64,000 nucleotides of DNA from Sphingobium soli (GTDB lineage: Bacteria > Pseudomonadota > Alphaproteobacteria > Sphingomonadales > Sphingomonadaceae). The DNA is taken from positions 248,001 to 312,000 of the forward strand of contig NZ_JAJGNP010000002.1 in the NCBI RefSeq assembly GCF_020782245.1, given 5' to 3'. A program made the position numbers and the translations under genes. The notes beneath the pieces are model-generated. The model made no database searches, was not told the DNA's origin, and saw only the letters and a list, made by a program, of their open reading frames with translations. The first letter of the stretch is position 1. Each line of letters starts with the position of its first letter. Below, one piece after another: positions 52,657 through 62,399 of this stretch.

Positions 52657-55437
52657 TCAGAAGGCCAGCGAGAGCTTGCCATAATAAAAGCCGCCGCTGA
52701 TGCCATAAGGGGCATAGCTGTTGTACAGCGCAAAGCCCGACGCGCCCTGGTTCACGGCGCTGAGCTTTGTCGGATAGATGTTGAAGAGGTTGTTGGCGCC
52801 GGCCGCGAGGCGGACGCCAGCGGCCAGCTGTTGGCTATATTCCAGGTCGAATAATATCTTGGGCGCGATATGCTCATCGGGATAGAAGGTCGCGCCGTCC
52901 ACGGTAACGGTCCGCGCGGCGACCTGTGTCACATCGCCATAGCGGGTCGCGCGCAGGTTGAGCGTCGCGTTTCCCTGCGTCCAGTTCAGGTTGGCGATGA
53001 TCTTGCTGCGCGGCGTGCCCCTGGTGACATCGCCCTGACGCGCGCGGTCGATCAGATTTACCCCCAAGTCGGCCAGCACCTGCGGCACGTCCAGACGGGT
53101 GAAGATCGTCCTGTTGATATTGCCAGACAGGGTCACGAGCGCGCTGCCCAGTGCGCCCAGGTCCGCGCGCCAGTTGGCGACGACATCGATTCCGCGCGTG
53201 CGTGTGCTGGCTGCGTTCGAAAAGTAGAATCCGCTCTGCACCGGATTGAGCCCCCGGGTGAGCAACAACTCGCCAAGGACATTGTAGCCGCTGGCGCGCG
53301 TCGCATCGGGAAGGCCCGACAGGATGCCGCCCAGCAGGATACGATCCCGAATGCGGATCTGATAGGCGTCGATCGTCATGCTGAGCCGGGGCAGGGGCGC
53401 AAGCACCAGTCCGGCGGAGATGTTGGTCGATCGCTCGGGCCGCAGCGGTTGCGCGCCCCAGGCGATGGCGACCGGATCATCGACCTGAAGCGCACGGACC
53501 GGGGCGAGGCGGGTGGTGGTTTCCCCGGGGAACAGCACGCCGATCGTACTGGACGAGGCGTAATAGCGTTGCTGGAGCGTTGGCGCGCGGAAGCCTGTGC
53601 TGACAGTGCCGCGCAGGGCGATGCCGCGCAGGGGTTCGATCCGGGTCGAGATTTTCCATGTGTTGGTGGTGCCGAAGTCGGAATAATCCTCATGCCGGGC
53701 GGCCAGCGCGACCTCCACACCCTGCGCGACCTTCTGTTCCAGGTTGAGATAGGCCGACCAGTTGTGGCGGCGATACCGGCCCGCGCTGTCGGGGGTGAAG
53801 CCGGTGACGCCCTGCGCGCCCGGCGTGCGCGTCGCGCCGGCGAAGGGCGCGCCGGGGGGCGAACGATAGCCGCCATCGGCATGGGAAGCAGGGTCGCCAG
53901 CCGCGATGCGATAGCGATTTTCGCGATATTCCGCGCCGATCGCGAGCAGCAGCGGTTCGGCAAGGCCCAGCGGCACGTCGCGTTGCACGTCGATATTGCT
54001 GGTCCATTCGGTGGCTGTCACGGCCCCAAGGAAGAAGCGGGTCGGGCTGGTCGGCCCGAATGAAACGTTGAGCGACTGTTCGGAATAGCGTCCTTCATTG
54101 CGGGCATAGCTGGTGCTGAGGTCATAGCGGAAGCCGGCGGGGCCATCACCGCGCAGGCCGCCGGTCACCTGGCTGTCGCGATCCTGGATGGAAAGATGGG
54201 GGATATAGCCTTCAGGATAGATGTCCGGGATGGTGAGGATGGAGTTGGGTGGACGGTAGGTCAGATAGGCGTCGGCACGGCGGCGCGACCAGGTGCCGTG
54301 GCTGTACAGTTCCGATGCGCCCAGCGGCATGACGGCATGATAGGCCAGATTGACGCCGGACACCTGTGGCTGGCCCGGCTTGTTGCGCATCCGGTCGGCG
54401 GTGGCTTCACGGGGGTCGCCGGGGAAATAGAGGCTGGAGGTAATCGGGCCGCCCCGGACGGTGCGGCCCTGAAGAACCCCGTCGGCGGCGAGGTGGATCG
54501 TGCCGCGCCCGATCGCAAAGCCCTTGTCGACCTGAAAGCGGCCCTGTTCGCCGCCGCCGTTCCAAGTTCCGCCGCCCACGATCGACGCGCCGCCCCGCCT
54601 GTCGTCCTTGAGCAGGATATTGACGACGCCGGCGATTGCGTCCGATCCATAATGCGCCGACGCGCCGTCGCGCAGCACCTCGATCCGTTCGATCATGTTG
54701 GACGGGATGAGGTCGAGGTCGGGGGGCGACTGGCCATTTTGCGTCGTGCCGTTGATGAACAGGGTCGCGCTGTTGTGCCGCCGCTTGCCGTTGACCAGCA
54801 CGAGCAACTGGTCACCGGCAAGCCCGCGCAGCGACAATGTCTTGATCGCGAAACTCGCGCCCGCGCCGCTGTTGGATACGGATATGGCGGGGACCAGCGC
54901 GCCGAGCAGGTCGCGGACCGACTGCCGGCCATTCGCCTCCATGGCGTGCGCCGAAAGGATGTCGATGGGCACCATGCTGTCGGCGACGGTTCGGGTGACA
55001 AGGCGTGTGCCGGTGACGATGATCGGTGTGACGTCCGTGACCGGACCGGACGCTGGCGCAGAAGCGGCCTGGGCGAGCTGAAAGGATAGCGGGCTTTGCC
55101 GCGCGGTGGCGCGAGACGGCGCGGCAAGCGCGACCACCCCTGCGCTGGTCTGGGTCATGCGCAACTGCGTGCCGGCGAGCAGTTTTTGCAGCGCCTGCCC
55201 CGTCGTCATCCATCCTTCGACCCGGCGGCTGCGGATGGCCGATACTTCCTCATAAGGGAAGAGGATGCGCACGCCGGTTTGCGAGGATAGTTGACGCAGC
55301 GCGCCGCTGAGCGGCTGGACATGAATGTCGAAGCGGTGCCGCTGATCCAATATCCTGTCCGGCGGCGGATTGGCCCGTGTCGGCAGCGTCGAACAGCATA
55401 GCAGCATAAGCCCGGCCAGGGCTTGAACGAGGCGCAT
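52657..55437 (-). CDS. TonB-dependent receptor with N-terminal STN signalling domain
   Basis: 926 residues. Signal peptide MRLVQALAGLMLLCCSTLP, then STN domain (HRFDIHVQPLSGALRQLSSQ, about residues 35-100), a linker, the plug (TDVTPIIVTGTRLVTRTVAD, then RIEVLRDGASAHYGSDAI) and a 22-strand barrel ending KLSLAF. STN domains normally signal through FecR to an ECF sigma factor, but neither fecR nor fecI is adjacent. Substrate unknown; siderophore or sugar possible. The start is ATG 55437 with AAGGGGG upstream rather than the upstream in-frame ATG at 55479. Confidence 0.9.
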   Translation of the reverse strand: MRLVQALAGLMLLCCSTLPTRANPPPDRILDQRHRFDIHVQPLSGALRQLSSQTGVRILFPYEEVSAIRSRRVEGWMTTGQALQKLLAGTQLRMTQTSAGVVALAAPSRATARQSPLSFQLAQAASAPASGPVTDVTPIIVTGTRLVTRTVADSMVPIDILSAHAMEANGRQSVRDLLGALVPAISVSNSGAGASFAIKTLSLRGLAGDQLLVLVNGKRRHNSATLFINGTTQNGQSPPDLDLIPSNMIERIEVLRDGASAHYGSDAIAGVVNILLKDDRRGGASIVGGGTWNGGGEQGRFQVDKGFAIGRGTIHLAADGVLQGRTVRGGPITSSLYFPGDPREATADRMRNKPGQPQVSGVNLAYHAVMPLGASELYSHGTWSRRRADAYLTYRPPNSILTIPDIYPEGYIPHLSIQDRDSQVTGGLRGDGPAGFRYDLSTSYARNEGRYSEQSLNVSFGPTSPTRFFLGAVTATEWTSNIDVQRDVPLGLAEPLLLAIGAEYRENRYRIAAGDPASHADGGYRSPPGAPFAGATRTPGAQGVTGFTPDSAGRYRRHNWSAYLNLEQKVAQGVEVALAARHEDYSDFGTTNTWKISTRIEPLRGIALRGTVSTGFRAPTLQQRYYASSSTIGVLFPGETTTRLAPVRALQVDDPVAIAWGAQPLRPERSTNISAGLVLAPLPRLSMTIDAYQIRIRDRILLGGILSGLPDATRASGYNVLGELLLTRGLNPVQSGFYFSNAASTRTRGIDVVANWRADLGALGSALVTLSGNINRTIFTRLDVPQVLADLGVNLIDRARQGDVTRGTPRSKIIANLNWTQGNATLNLRATRYGDVTQVAARTVTVDGATFYPDEHIAPKILFDLEYSQQLAAGVRLAAGANNLFNIYPTKLSAVNQGASGFALYNSYAPYGISGGFYYGKLSLAF

Positions 55438-55539
55438 GGCCAATCCCCCTTGTCGCCCGCCCCGTCGCGCGGTCATCAAGGAGAAACGGACTGCGCCGAC
55501 CGACCCGCCATGGCGGCGGAGCAGACCGCCGTGCGATAT

Positions 55540-56094
55540 TTACAGGCGGGGCAGGGTGACGCCCTGTTGTCCCATATATTTGCCCGCGCGGTCGGCATAG
55601 CTGACTTCGCATGGTTCGTTGCCCTGGAGGAACAGGAACTGGCACGCGCCTTCATTGGCGTAGATTTTCGCCGGCAGCGGCGTCGTATTGGAAAATTCCA
55701 GCGTCACATGCCCTTCCCAGCCGGGTTCCAGCGGGGTCACGTTCACAATGATGCCGCACCGCGCATAAGTGGATTTGCCAAGGCAGATCACCAGCACGTC
55801 GCGCGGCACGCGGAAATATTCGACCGTGCGGGCGAGCGCGAAGCTGTTGGGCGGGATGATGCAGCAATCGGTCTTGCGATCGACGAAATTCTTGGGGTCG
55901 AAATCCTTGGGATCGACGATCGTGCTGTCGACATTGGTGAAAATCTTGAATTCGTCGGCCACACGCGCGTCATAGCCGTAGGAGGACAGGCCGTAGCTGA
56001 TGCTGCCCTCGCGCTTCTGGCTTTCGACGAACGGTTCGATCATGCCGGTCGAAAGCGCCCGTTCGCGTATCCATTTGTCGGAAAGAATGGCCAT
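55540..56094 (-). CDS. dcd: dCTP deaminase
   Basis: 184 residues; converts dCTP to dUTP to supply thymidylate. The signature [20 protein letters not shown] starts it, then [12 protein letters not shown] and [20 protein letters not shown]. Active-site Glu occurs in [19 protein letters not shown]. The start is ATG 56094 and the gene follows cdd by five bases on the same strand: two pyrimidine deaminases in tandem. Confidence 0.96.
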   Translation of the reverse strand: MAILSDKWIRERALSTGMIEPFVESQKREGSISYGLSSYGYDARVADEFKIFTNVDSTIVDPKDFDPKNFVDRKTDCCIIPPNSFALARTVEYFRVPRDVLVICLGKSTYARCGIIVNVTPLEPGWEGHVTLEFSNTTPLPAKIYANEGACQFLFLQGNEPCEVSYADRAGKYMGQQGVTLPRL

Positions 56095-56099
56095 GTCTG

Positions 56100-56558
56100 T
56101 CAGCTCTTTTTGGCAGGGGCGATGCCCAGGTCCATGGGACCAAAGGCATGGGGAAGGAGATCGGGCAGGGTGAGCGCGAGCACGCGGTCGCCACTGGGCG
56201 TCGCGCAATGGATGACGAGCGGGCGGCCGGCCATTTGTTCGGCTTCGTTCATCACCTGCCGGCAGCGGCCGCAGGGGGTGACCAGCGCTTCCTGTTCACT
56301 GTCCATCGCGCCGCCCACCACCGCGATGGCGGCGACATCGGCAAAGCGTCCCTGCGCGTTGACGGTAGCGAGCGCGACCGTTTCGGCGCAGAGCGACAGG
56401 CCGTAGCTCGCATTTTCGAAATTGCAGCCGGTGACGATGCTGCCATCGGTCAGGCGCACTGCCGCCCCGACGGCAAAGCGGCTATAGGGCGCATGGGCAT
56501 GGGCCATCGCTCCGCGTGCGGCGGCGATCAAAGCCTGCGTTTCGGAATCATCACCCAT
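56100..56558 (-). CDS. cdd: Cytidine deaminase
   Basis: 152 residues. The zinc site is in [20 protein letters not shown], with Cys and the catalytic Glu, plus [11 protein letters not shown]. Cytidine and deoxycytidine salvage. Its ATG shares one base with the stop of the upstream gene (TAATG), so a translational chain UPF0262-GH25-cdd-dcd is plausible. Confidence 0.93.
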   Translation of the reverse strand: MGDDSETQALIAAARGAMAHAHAPYSRFAVGAAVRLTDGSIVTGCNFENASYGLSLCAETVALATVNAQGRFADVAAIAVVGGAMDSEQEALVTPCGRCRQVMNEAEQMAGRPLVIHCATPSGDRVLALTLPDLLPHAFGPMDLGIAPAKKS

Positions 56559-57241
56559 TATCGCGCCACCACATTCCATCGCACCGGACCATCGACGCCG
56601 TCGATATGCCGCAAGTCGGTGGCTGTCCACATCACCCAAGGCCGGCTGGCATAATCGGGCGGGAAGAAATTGCCGTCCAGCCACAAGGTGCGATTGATGC
56701 CCGACCCGATATCATAGGCGTCGTCGAAATCTTCGGTCACGTTGAGGAGCGCCGGCTTGCCCGCCTGCCCCTCCACCAGGTTGATGAGCGTGTTGAGGTT
56801 GGAGAGCAGCAGGTCGCGACCCGGCCGCTCGGCGCATCCCGGCGCGAAGGCAAGGCGGATGACCGGGGGCAGGGCGGCATTGTCGCGCGGCACTGTTGTC
56901 ATGAAGCCGGTCGCCTGGTCGATCGGGCTGCGGCAGGCGCTATATTCGATCATCGCGCCATAGCGCATGCCCGCCGCGCGCGCGCCGCGCCAGTTTGTGG
57001 CGAAGGCCGGATCACGCCCGTCCTGTGCCCGCACCGCGCGGATATAGGCGAAGTCCGCCCCTTGCGCGGCGAGTGTGCCCCAATCGACCGGGCCATCGGT
57101 CGACCCGATCGTCACGCCCTGCACCGGATATTCGTCCCGACCCGGCGCCCAGGCGCGGGCATAGAGCCACAATGCCAGCGCCAGCATCGCGATCAGCGCC
57201 AGTCCCGCCCCGATGCGGACCAGCATGCCCCCGAACGTCAA
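56558..57241 (-). CDS. GH25 lysozyme-like protein with altered active site
   Basis: 227 residues. N-terminal membrane helix or uncleaved signal (IGAGLALIAMLALALWLYA), then a GH25-like barrel with DWGTLAAQGADFAYIRAV and RDPAFATNWRGARAAGMRYG. The usual first Asp of GIDVSxxQG reads GVTIGSTDG, and I cannot find the usual DxE pair in the following strand. Catalysis is doubtful. It is chained to cdd by one base. Family placement is moderate; function unclear. Confidence 0.65.
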   Translation of the reverse strand: MTFGGMLVRIGAGLALIAMLALALWLYARAWAPGRDEYPVQGVTIGSTDGPVDWGTLAAQGADFAYIRAVRAQDGRDPAFATNWRGARAAGMRYGAMIEYSACRSPIDQATGFMTTVPRDNAALPPVIRLAFAPGCAERPGRDLLLSNLNTLINLVEGQAGKPALLNVTEDFDDAYDIGSGINRTLWLDGNFFPPDYASRPWVMWTATDLRHIDGVDGPVRWNVVAR

Positions 57242-57254
57242 ACCCCTGATCCCA

Positions 57255-57737
57255 CTACCCCTTGATATGCAGCACGCAAATCAGCGTAAACAGCCGCCGC
57301 GCTGTGTCGAAATCGACCTTGATCTTGCCCTCCAGCCGCTCGATCAGCATGTCGGCGGCATCATTGTGGATGGCGCGGCGCGCCATGTCGACTGTTTCGA
57401 TCTGCTGGGGCGATGCGTTGCTGATCGCCTGATAATAGCTGTCGCAAATGGCGAAATAATCGCGGATCGGGCGGCGAAACCGACCGAGGCTCAGGATGAT
57501 GGCCTCAAGCGGGCTGTCGTCCTGCCGGTTGATTTCGATGACCAGCCGCCCCTCCTCGACCCGCAGCACGACCTTGTAAGGGCCGGCATAGCCGTCAGGA
57601 TGGGCACGCTGGGGCGCGAAATGATTATCCTCCAGCAGGTCGAAGATCGCGATGCGCCGTTCCTGCTCCACATCGGCATTGCGCCACAGGATCGTGCGCT
57701 CGTCGAGCTTGATGTCTATGATGCGCGGATCGGCCAT
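57255..57737 (-). CDS. UPF0262 family protein
   Basis: 160 residues. Family blocks ADVEQERRIAIFDLLEDNHF, DSPLEAIILSLGRFRRPIRD, YFAICDSYYQAISNASPQQI and the end DFDTARRLFTLICVLHIKG are highly characteristic of UPF0262, an alphaproteobacterial family of unknown function. ATG 57737 is used; the frame extends four codons upstream. It is the first gene of the minus-strand chain to dcd and is divergent from dnaB. Confidence 0.88.
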   Translation of the reverse strand: MADPRIIDIKLDERTILWRNADVEQERRIAIFDLLEDNHFAPQRAHPDGYAGPYKVVLRVEEGRLVIEINRQDDSPLEAIILSLGRFRRPIRDYFAICDSYYQAISNASPQQIETVDMARRAIHNDAADMLIERLEGKIKVDFDTARRLFTLICVLHIKG

Positions 57738-57850
57738 ATGCGAGCGCATAGTCAGTGCGGCGGCGCGCGCTCAAATGCAAGCGGGACTTATCCACAACTG
57801 CGTCCCCATGGCCCCTTGCGCCCGTCGCGCGGTGAGAGGAAAGAGGGGCT

Positions 57851-59335
57851 ATGGTCGAACTGCTGAAAATCAATCCCGCCGACAATGGCGGCGCCGAACT
57901 GCCGCGCAATGTGGAGGCTGAGGCTGCCTTGCTGGGCGCCATCATGATCGACAATCGCATAGCCGAGGATGTGCAGCTCAAGCTCAAGGCCGAACATTTT
58001 TTCGAGCCGCTGCACGGGCGCATTTATGACGCGATCATGCGCCTGCTGGACAAGGACATGGTCGCCAATCCGGTAACGCTCAAACCCATGCTGGAACAGG
58101 ATCCGGCATTGAAGGAGCTGGGCGGCGCGGCCTATCTGGCGCAACTGACCGGCAATGGCGCGGCGCTGATCGGCGCGCGCGACTTCGCCAGCCAGATTTA
58201 CGACCTGGCGCTGTTGCGGGAATTGGTGAGCGTCGGGCGCGAACTGGTTGAAAACGCGCTGGATACCAGCGAGGACGTCAACCCGCGCGAGCAGATCGAA
58301 GCGGCCGAGGTCGCTTTGTACAAGGTGTCGGAAGGCGAGGGCGAGACCGGATCGGTCAAGAGCTTCCTGATGGCGTCGACCATGGCGGTTCAGGTGGCAG
58401 AGCGCGCGCTCAACAGCGGCGGGCATGTGTCTGGGATCACGACCGGGATCAACAGCCTCAACGCCAAGATCGGTGGTCTGCACAATTCCGACCTCATGAT
58501 CCTGGCCGGGCGACCGGGCATGGGCAAGACGTCGCTGGCAACCAACATCGCCTATAATGCCGCGTCGCGATGGGTGCGCGACAATGCCGACGGCATTCCG
58601 CCCGAAAAGAATATGGGGGCCAAGACTGCGTTTTTCAGCCTGGAAATGTCGGCCGATCAGCTGGCGACCCGCGTTCTGGCCGAACAGTCGGGCATTTCGG
58701 GCGAAGCGCTGCGCATGGGCAAGATCAGCCGCGCGGATTTCCAGAATCTGTCGCGCGCGGCGCGCGAGTTGCAGGAATTGCCGTTATTCATCGACGATAC
58801 GCCGGGCCTGACCATCGCAGCGCTGCGCACGCGCGCGCGGCGGTTGAAGCGGCGGCACGACATCGGGTTTATCGTGGTCGATTATCTTCAGCTGCTACAG
58901 GGCACGGGCCGGGGCGACGGCAACCGCGTCAACGAGATTTCGGAAATCTCGCGCGGATTGAAGACGTTGGCGAAGGAATTGCATGTGCCGGTGCTGGCGC
59001 TTTCCCAGCTCAGCCGCGCGGTCGAACAGCGCGAGGACAAGCGCCCGCAGCTGTCCGACCTGCGCGAATCCGGATCGATCGAGCAGGATGCGGACATGGT
59101 GTGGTTCGTGTTCCGCGAGGATTATTACGAGGCCGCCAAGGAACCCAAGCCCGACGACGAGGCCGCCTATGCCGCGTGGAAGGAAAATATGGAGCGCATC
59201 TACGGCCTGGCCGAGGTGATCGTCGCCAAGCAGCGCCATGGCTCGACCGGCCGCATCCGCATGAAGTTCGACGCGAAGATCACGCGCTTCTCCGACATTG
59301 CCGATGATGGCTATCAGGACATGAGCTACGAGTGA
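57851..59335 (+). CDS. dnaB: Replicative DNA helicase DnaB
   Basis: 494 residues. N-terminal domain (LPRNVEAEAALLGAIMIDN) and RecA-like C-terminal motor with Walker A GRPGMGKTSLATNIAYNA near 220 and the Walker B FIVVDYLQLLQG, followed by the DnaB-type RESGSIEQDADMV. Hexameric fork helicase. No intein. The start is ATG 57851 with GAGAGGAAAGAGG upstream. Ends just before a palindromic repeat. Confidence 0.97.
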   Translation: MVELLKINPADNGGAELPRNVEAEAALLGAIMIDNRIAEDVQLKLKAEHFFEPLHGRIYDAIMRLLDKDMVANPVTLKPMLEQDPALKELGGAAYLAQLTGNGAALIGARDFASQIYDLALLRELVSVGRELVENALDTSEDVNPREQIEAAEVALYKVSEGEGETGSVKSFLMASTMAVQVAERALNSGGHVSGITTGINSLNAKIGGLHNSDLMILAGRPGMGKTSLATNIAYNAASRWVRDNADGIPPEKNMGAKTAFFSLEMSADQLATRVLAEQSGISGEALRMGKISRADFQNLSRAARELQELPLFIDDTPGLTIAALRTRARRLKRRHDIGFIVVDYLQLLQGTGRGDGNRVNEISEISRGLKTLAKELHVPVLALSQLSRAVEQREDKRPQLSDLRESGSIEQDADMVWFVFREDYYEAAKEPKPDDEAAYAAWKENMERIYGLAEVIVAKQRHGSTGRIRMKFDAKITRFSDIADDGYQDMSYE

Positions 59336-59353
59336 AGCCGGATTGCCCTAAAT

Positions 59354-59428
59354 CCGTTCGTTTCGAGCGAAGTCGAGAAACCTAAAGCAGGCGTTTGGCC
59401 GCTTCTCGACTTCGCTCGAAGCGAACGG
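59354..59428. repeat. Imperfect 26-bp inverted repeat between convergent dnaB and DUF885
   Basis: Left arm 59354-59379 (CCGTTCGTTTCGAGCGAAG...) and right arm 59403-59428 (TTCTCGACTTCGCTCGAAGC...) are reverse complements with one mismatch, around a 23-nt loop. I recall similar sequences between genes in many sphingomonads, so it is likely a REP-like palindrome. It may also serve as a two-way terminator. Confidence 0.7.
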
Positions 59429-59435
59429 AAAGAGC

Positions 59436-61259
59436 TTAGGCCCCCTTCGCCGCCTTGGCCCGCGCCGCGACGCGCTGTTCCAGCATCGACAAAGGCATCG
59501 CGCCTTCCTCAAGAATGGCGTGGAACTGCTTGATATCGAAGGCATCGCCCAGTTCGGCCTGGGCGGCCGCACGCGCCTTGGTCCACACGCCATGGCCGAC
59601 CTTGTAACTGGTCGCCTGGCCCGGCTGGGTGCAATAACGTTCGACTTCGCGCTGGCAGCGGGGGCGGGCAAAGCCGGTCTTTTCCACCATATAGTCCGTC
59701 GCCTTTTCCCGGCTCCACCGTTTGGCGTGGATGCCGGTGTCGACCACCAGCCGCGCCGCGCGGAACAGGAAGGACTGAAGATAGCCGGCGCGATCGAGCG
59801 GCGTAGCATAGCCGCCTAGTTCATCGGCCAGCTGTTCGGCATAGAGCGCCCACCCTTCGGTATAGGCGCTCATGAAGGCGGTCTTGCGCAGCATCGGAAT
59901 GTCGCCGGCGGTCTGCGCGGTGGAAATCTGAAGATGATGCCCCGGCACCCCTTCATGATAGGTCAGCGCGGGCAGGCCATATTTGGGCCAATCGCCCAGA
60001 TCCTTGAGGTTGATGAAATAGATGGCCGGGCGCGACCCGTCGAGCGCCGCGCGGTTATAATAGCCGTTGGAGGCGCCATCCTGAATTTCCACCGGCACCG
60101 CGCGGATTTCCAGCTTCGTGTCGGGAATGGTCGTGAAGGCCTGCGGCAGTTTCGCCTTCATCGCGTCGAGGTCGCGGTTGAGCTGTGCCAGCAGGGCGGC
60201 GCGCCCATCCGTGCTGTCGGCATAAAGCTGTGACGGTTCGACGTTGAGCTTCGCCAGCCGCTCGCCCACGGTGCCGCTGCTATAGCCGGCGTCTTTCAGA
60301 ATGCCGTCCAGTTGCGCGCTGATATCGGCGACCTGCTCCAGACCCATGGCGTGAATCTGGTCTGCGCTAAGATCGGTTGTCGTGGCCTGCTTGAGCGCGG
60401 CGGCATAGATTTCATCGCCGCGCGGCGTGCGCCAGACGCCATCGCCCGCCGCGGTCTTGCCCTTGAGCGCCTCGATCGCGGCGATCTGCTCATCGAGCGC
60501 GGGATAGATCGCTTTTTCCACGACTCCGGTGGCCTGCGCCTGCCAGTCGCCGCTGATGCCCTTGGCGGACGCGCGCTTGACCAGCGACTGCACCATCGAG
60601 CTTTGCGCAGCAGGCTGGCCGCGCAGTTTCTTCAACTGGCCGAGCGTCAGGTCCAGCGACCATGCCGGAGCAAGATAGCCGCGCGCGGCTTCGTCCCGCT
60701 GAAGCGCGGTGTCGGTCCGCAGGTTGCGCGCGAAGGCGTCCAGCCGGGCGACATAGGCATCGCAATCGGCGCTGTCGTTGATGGTGTGCGCGGTGTTGAG
60801 GAAATCGGGCACCCGGAAATAGCTGCCGCCCTGCTGGAAGATGCGATAGGGCCGCTGCACGCTGTTGAGGCCGAACGTGCCCGGCGCGACTGTCTGCTGC
60901 CCCAGCGAATAGAGGATGACGTCGAGGTTCAGGCGCTGCGCGTCGGACAGGTTCGCGCCTTGGAAACCCTCCAGTCCCCTGATCGCCGCCTGCGTCGCCG
61001 CCAGGTCCTTCATCATGCCCGACTTGCTGTTGTCGTCGAGCTGGCTCTTCGCGCCGGCGCGGGCGCCCTTGTCGAGGCCCAGGCTGGTGACGAACATGGG
61101 CGAGCGGTCGAGCGCGCGCTCGAAAATCGCGGCAAAGGCGGCGGAGAGGCGGGCGTCGTCGCCATTGCCGGACATGCCGGCCGCCTGCGCAAAGACGCGG
61201 GGCGTGGCGGCGGCCAGGGCGGAGGCTCCGGCGGTGGAGAGAAACAGGCGGCGGTCCAT
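59436..61259 (-). CDS. DUF885 metallopeptidase with Tat signal
   Basis: 607 residues. Signal MDRRLFLSTAGASALAAATP has an RRxFL twin-arginine pattern. The zinc site is YHEGVPGHHLQ (HExxxGHH) near residue 435 with the third ligand in TEGWALYAEQLADEL. It is likely a periplasmic or exported peptidase of the M32/M2-like DUF885 clan. The start is ATG 61259, the first before the signal. Substrate unknown. Confidence 0.88.
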   Translation of the reverse strand: MDRRLFLSTAGASALAAATPRVFAQAAGMSGNGDDARLSAAFAAIFERALDRSPMFVTSLGLDKGARAGAKSQLDDNSKSGMMKDLAATQAAIRGLEGFQGANLSDAQRLNLDVILYSLGQQTVAPGTFGLNSVQRPYRIFQQGGSYFRVPDFLNTAHTINDSADCDAYVARLDAFARNLRTDTALQRDEAARGYLAPAWSLDLTLGQLKKLRGQPAAQSSMVQSLVKRASAKGISGDWQAQATGVVEKAIYPALDEQIAAIEALKGKTAAGDGVWRTPRGDEIYAAALKQATTTDLSADQIHAMGLEQVADISAQLDGILKDAGYSSGTVGERLAKLNVEPSQLYADSTDGRAALLAQLNRDLDAMKAKLPQAFTTIPDTKLEIRAVPVEIQDGASNGYYNRAALDGSRPAIYFINLKDLGDWPKYGLPALTYHEGVPGHHLQISTAQTAGDIPMLRKTAFMSAYTEGWALYAEQLADELGGYATPLDRAGYLQSFLFRAARLVVDTGIHAKRWSREKATDYMVEKTGFARPRCQREVERYCTQPGQATSYKVGHGVWTKARAAAQAELGDAFDIKQFHAILEEGAMPLSMLEQRVAARAKAAKGA

Positions 61260-61342
61260 GACGTGGCGACTCCCTAATGTCGATAGGGCTGTGTTATCGC
61301 CATGCCACGGCCCGCCGTCCAGTCCGTTATATTTCAATGGGA

Positions 61343-62215
61343 TCAGGCCGCACCCTGAACCTTATCCTGCGTTTTCGTGTCGAAATCGCTGGCGTCATGG
61401 CGTTCGTGCAGTTGCTCCTCCAGCGGGCCGTTCGCCTTATTCACCATGCGGCCGCGCTTGACGGCGGGGCGGGCGTCAATCTGCTTGGCCCAGCGCACCA
61501 CATTCTTGTAGCTTGCGACGTCCAGAAACTCCCCGGCGTCATAGGCGCGGCCCAGCACCAGTCCGCCATACCAGGGCCAGATGGCGATATCGGCAATGCT
61601 GTAATCGTCGCCCGCCATATAGTCATTGTCCGCCAGATGCCGGTCAAGCACGTCCAACTGGCGCTTCACCTCCATCGTGTAGCGATTGATCGGATATTCG
61701 TATTTTTCCGGCGCATAGGCGTAAAAATGGCCAAAGCCGCCGCCCAGCAGCGGACCGGCGCCCATCTGCCAGAACAGCCAGCTGAGCGCGGCAGTGCGCG
61801 CGGCGGGGTCTGTCGGCAGGAACTTGCCGAACTTTTCAGCGAGATAGAGCAGGATCGCGCCGGATTCGAACACCCTCTGCGGCGGAGAGACACTATGGTC
61901 CATGAGCGCCGGGATCTTGCTGTTGGGATTGACGGCGACGAAGCCGCTGGAAAACTGGTCGCCATCGCCGATCTTGATAAGCCAGGCGTCATAGTCCGCC
62001 GCGCTGACGCCGGCCTCCAGCAACTCCTCCAGCATGATCGCGGCCTTCTGGCCATTGGGCGTTGCGAGCGAATAGAGTTGCAGCTTGTGCTTACCTACCG
62101 GCAGGTCCTTGTCATGAGTGGGACCGGCGATCGGGCGGTTGATACTAGCAAATTGACCGCCGCTGGCCTTGTCCCAGGTCCAGACCTTGGGCAGGGTATA
62201 GGGGGTATCGCTCAT
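61343..62215 (-). CDS. yghU: Glutathione S-transferase, YghU type (disulfide-bond oxidoreductase)
   Basis: 290 residues. Long N-terminal extension (SDTPYTLPKVWTWDKASGGQ) typical of YghU, then a thioredoxin-like domain and GST helical domain with GGGFGHFYAYAPEKYEYPINR. It binds two glutathiones and has disulfide reductase activity in E. coli. ATG 62215 has AAGGAA upstream. Divergent from groES. Confidence 0.9.
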   Translation of the reverse strand: MSDTPYTLPKVWTWDKASGGQFASINRPIAGPTHDKDLPVGKHKLQLYSLATPNGQKAAIMLEELLEAGVSAADYDAWLIKIGDGDQFSSGFVAVNPNSKIPALMDHSVSPPQRVFESGAILLYLAEKFGKFLPTDPAARTAALSWLFWQMGAGPLLGGGFGHFYAYAPEKYEYPINRYTMEVKRQLDVLDRHLADNDYMAGDDYSIADIAIWPWYGGLVLGRAYDAGEFLDVASYKNVVRWAKQIDARPAVKRGRMVNKANGPLEEQLHERHDASDFDTKTQDKVQGAA

Positions 62216-62364
62216 CGAAAATTCCTTCTGACGCCGAAAGATGGGCGACAGGTAAGAAGCGGCGGGGGAGGCGGCAAGGCGTCCATCCGCCGCCATGGTC
62301 GCCCTGGCGCAGGACGGTCGATAAATTTTGTTCCGCGCGCCATAAAAAAGCTGTGCAATGCCCC

Positions 62365-62392
62365 TTGACGCTCGGCCCGCGCAGGCCATATT
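62365..62392 (+). promoter_or_regulatory. groESL promoter (vegetative / heat-shock type)
   Basis: TTGACG (62365-62370), 16-bp spacer, CATATT (62387-62392). The wider sequence CTTGACG and CCATATT also fits the alphaproteobacterial RpoH type. Both sigma factors could use it. Start of transcription would fall at about 62399, next to the CIRCE element. Confidence 0.65.
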
Positions 62393-62399
62393 CGCGTCG

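Noticed and set aside
52870-54063. Long plus-strand frame opposite the TonB receptor
   Set aside because: Complementary to the barrel region of a clear receptor gene.
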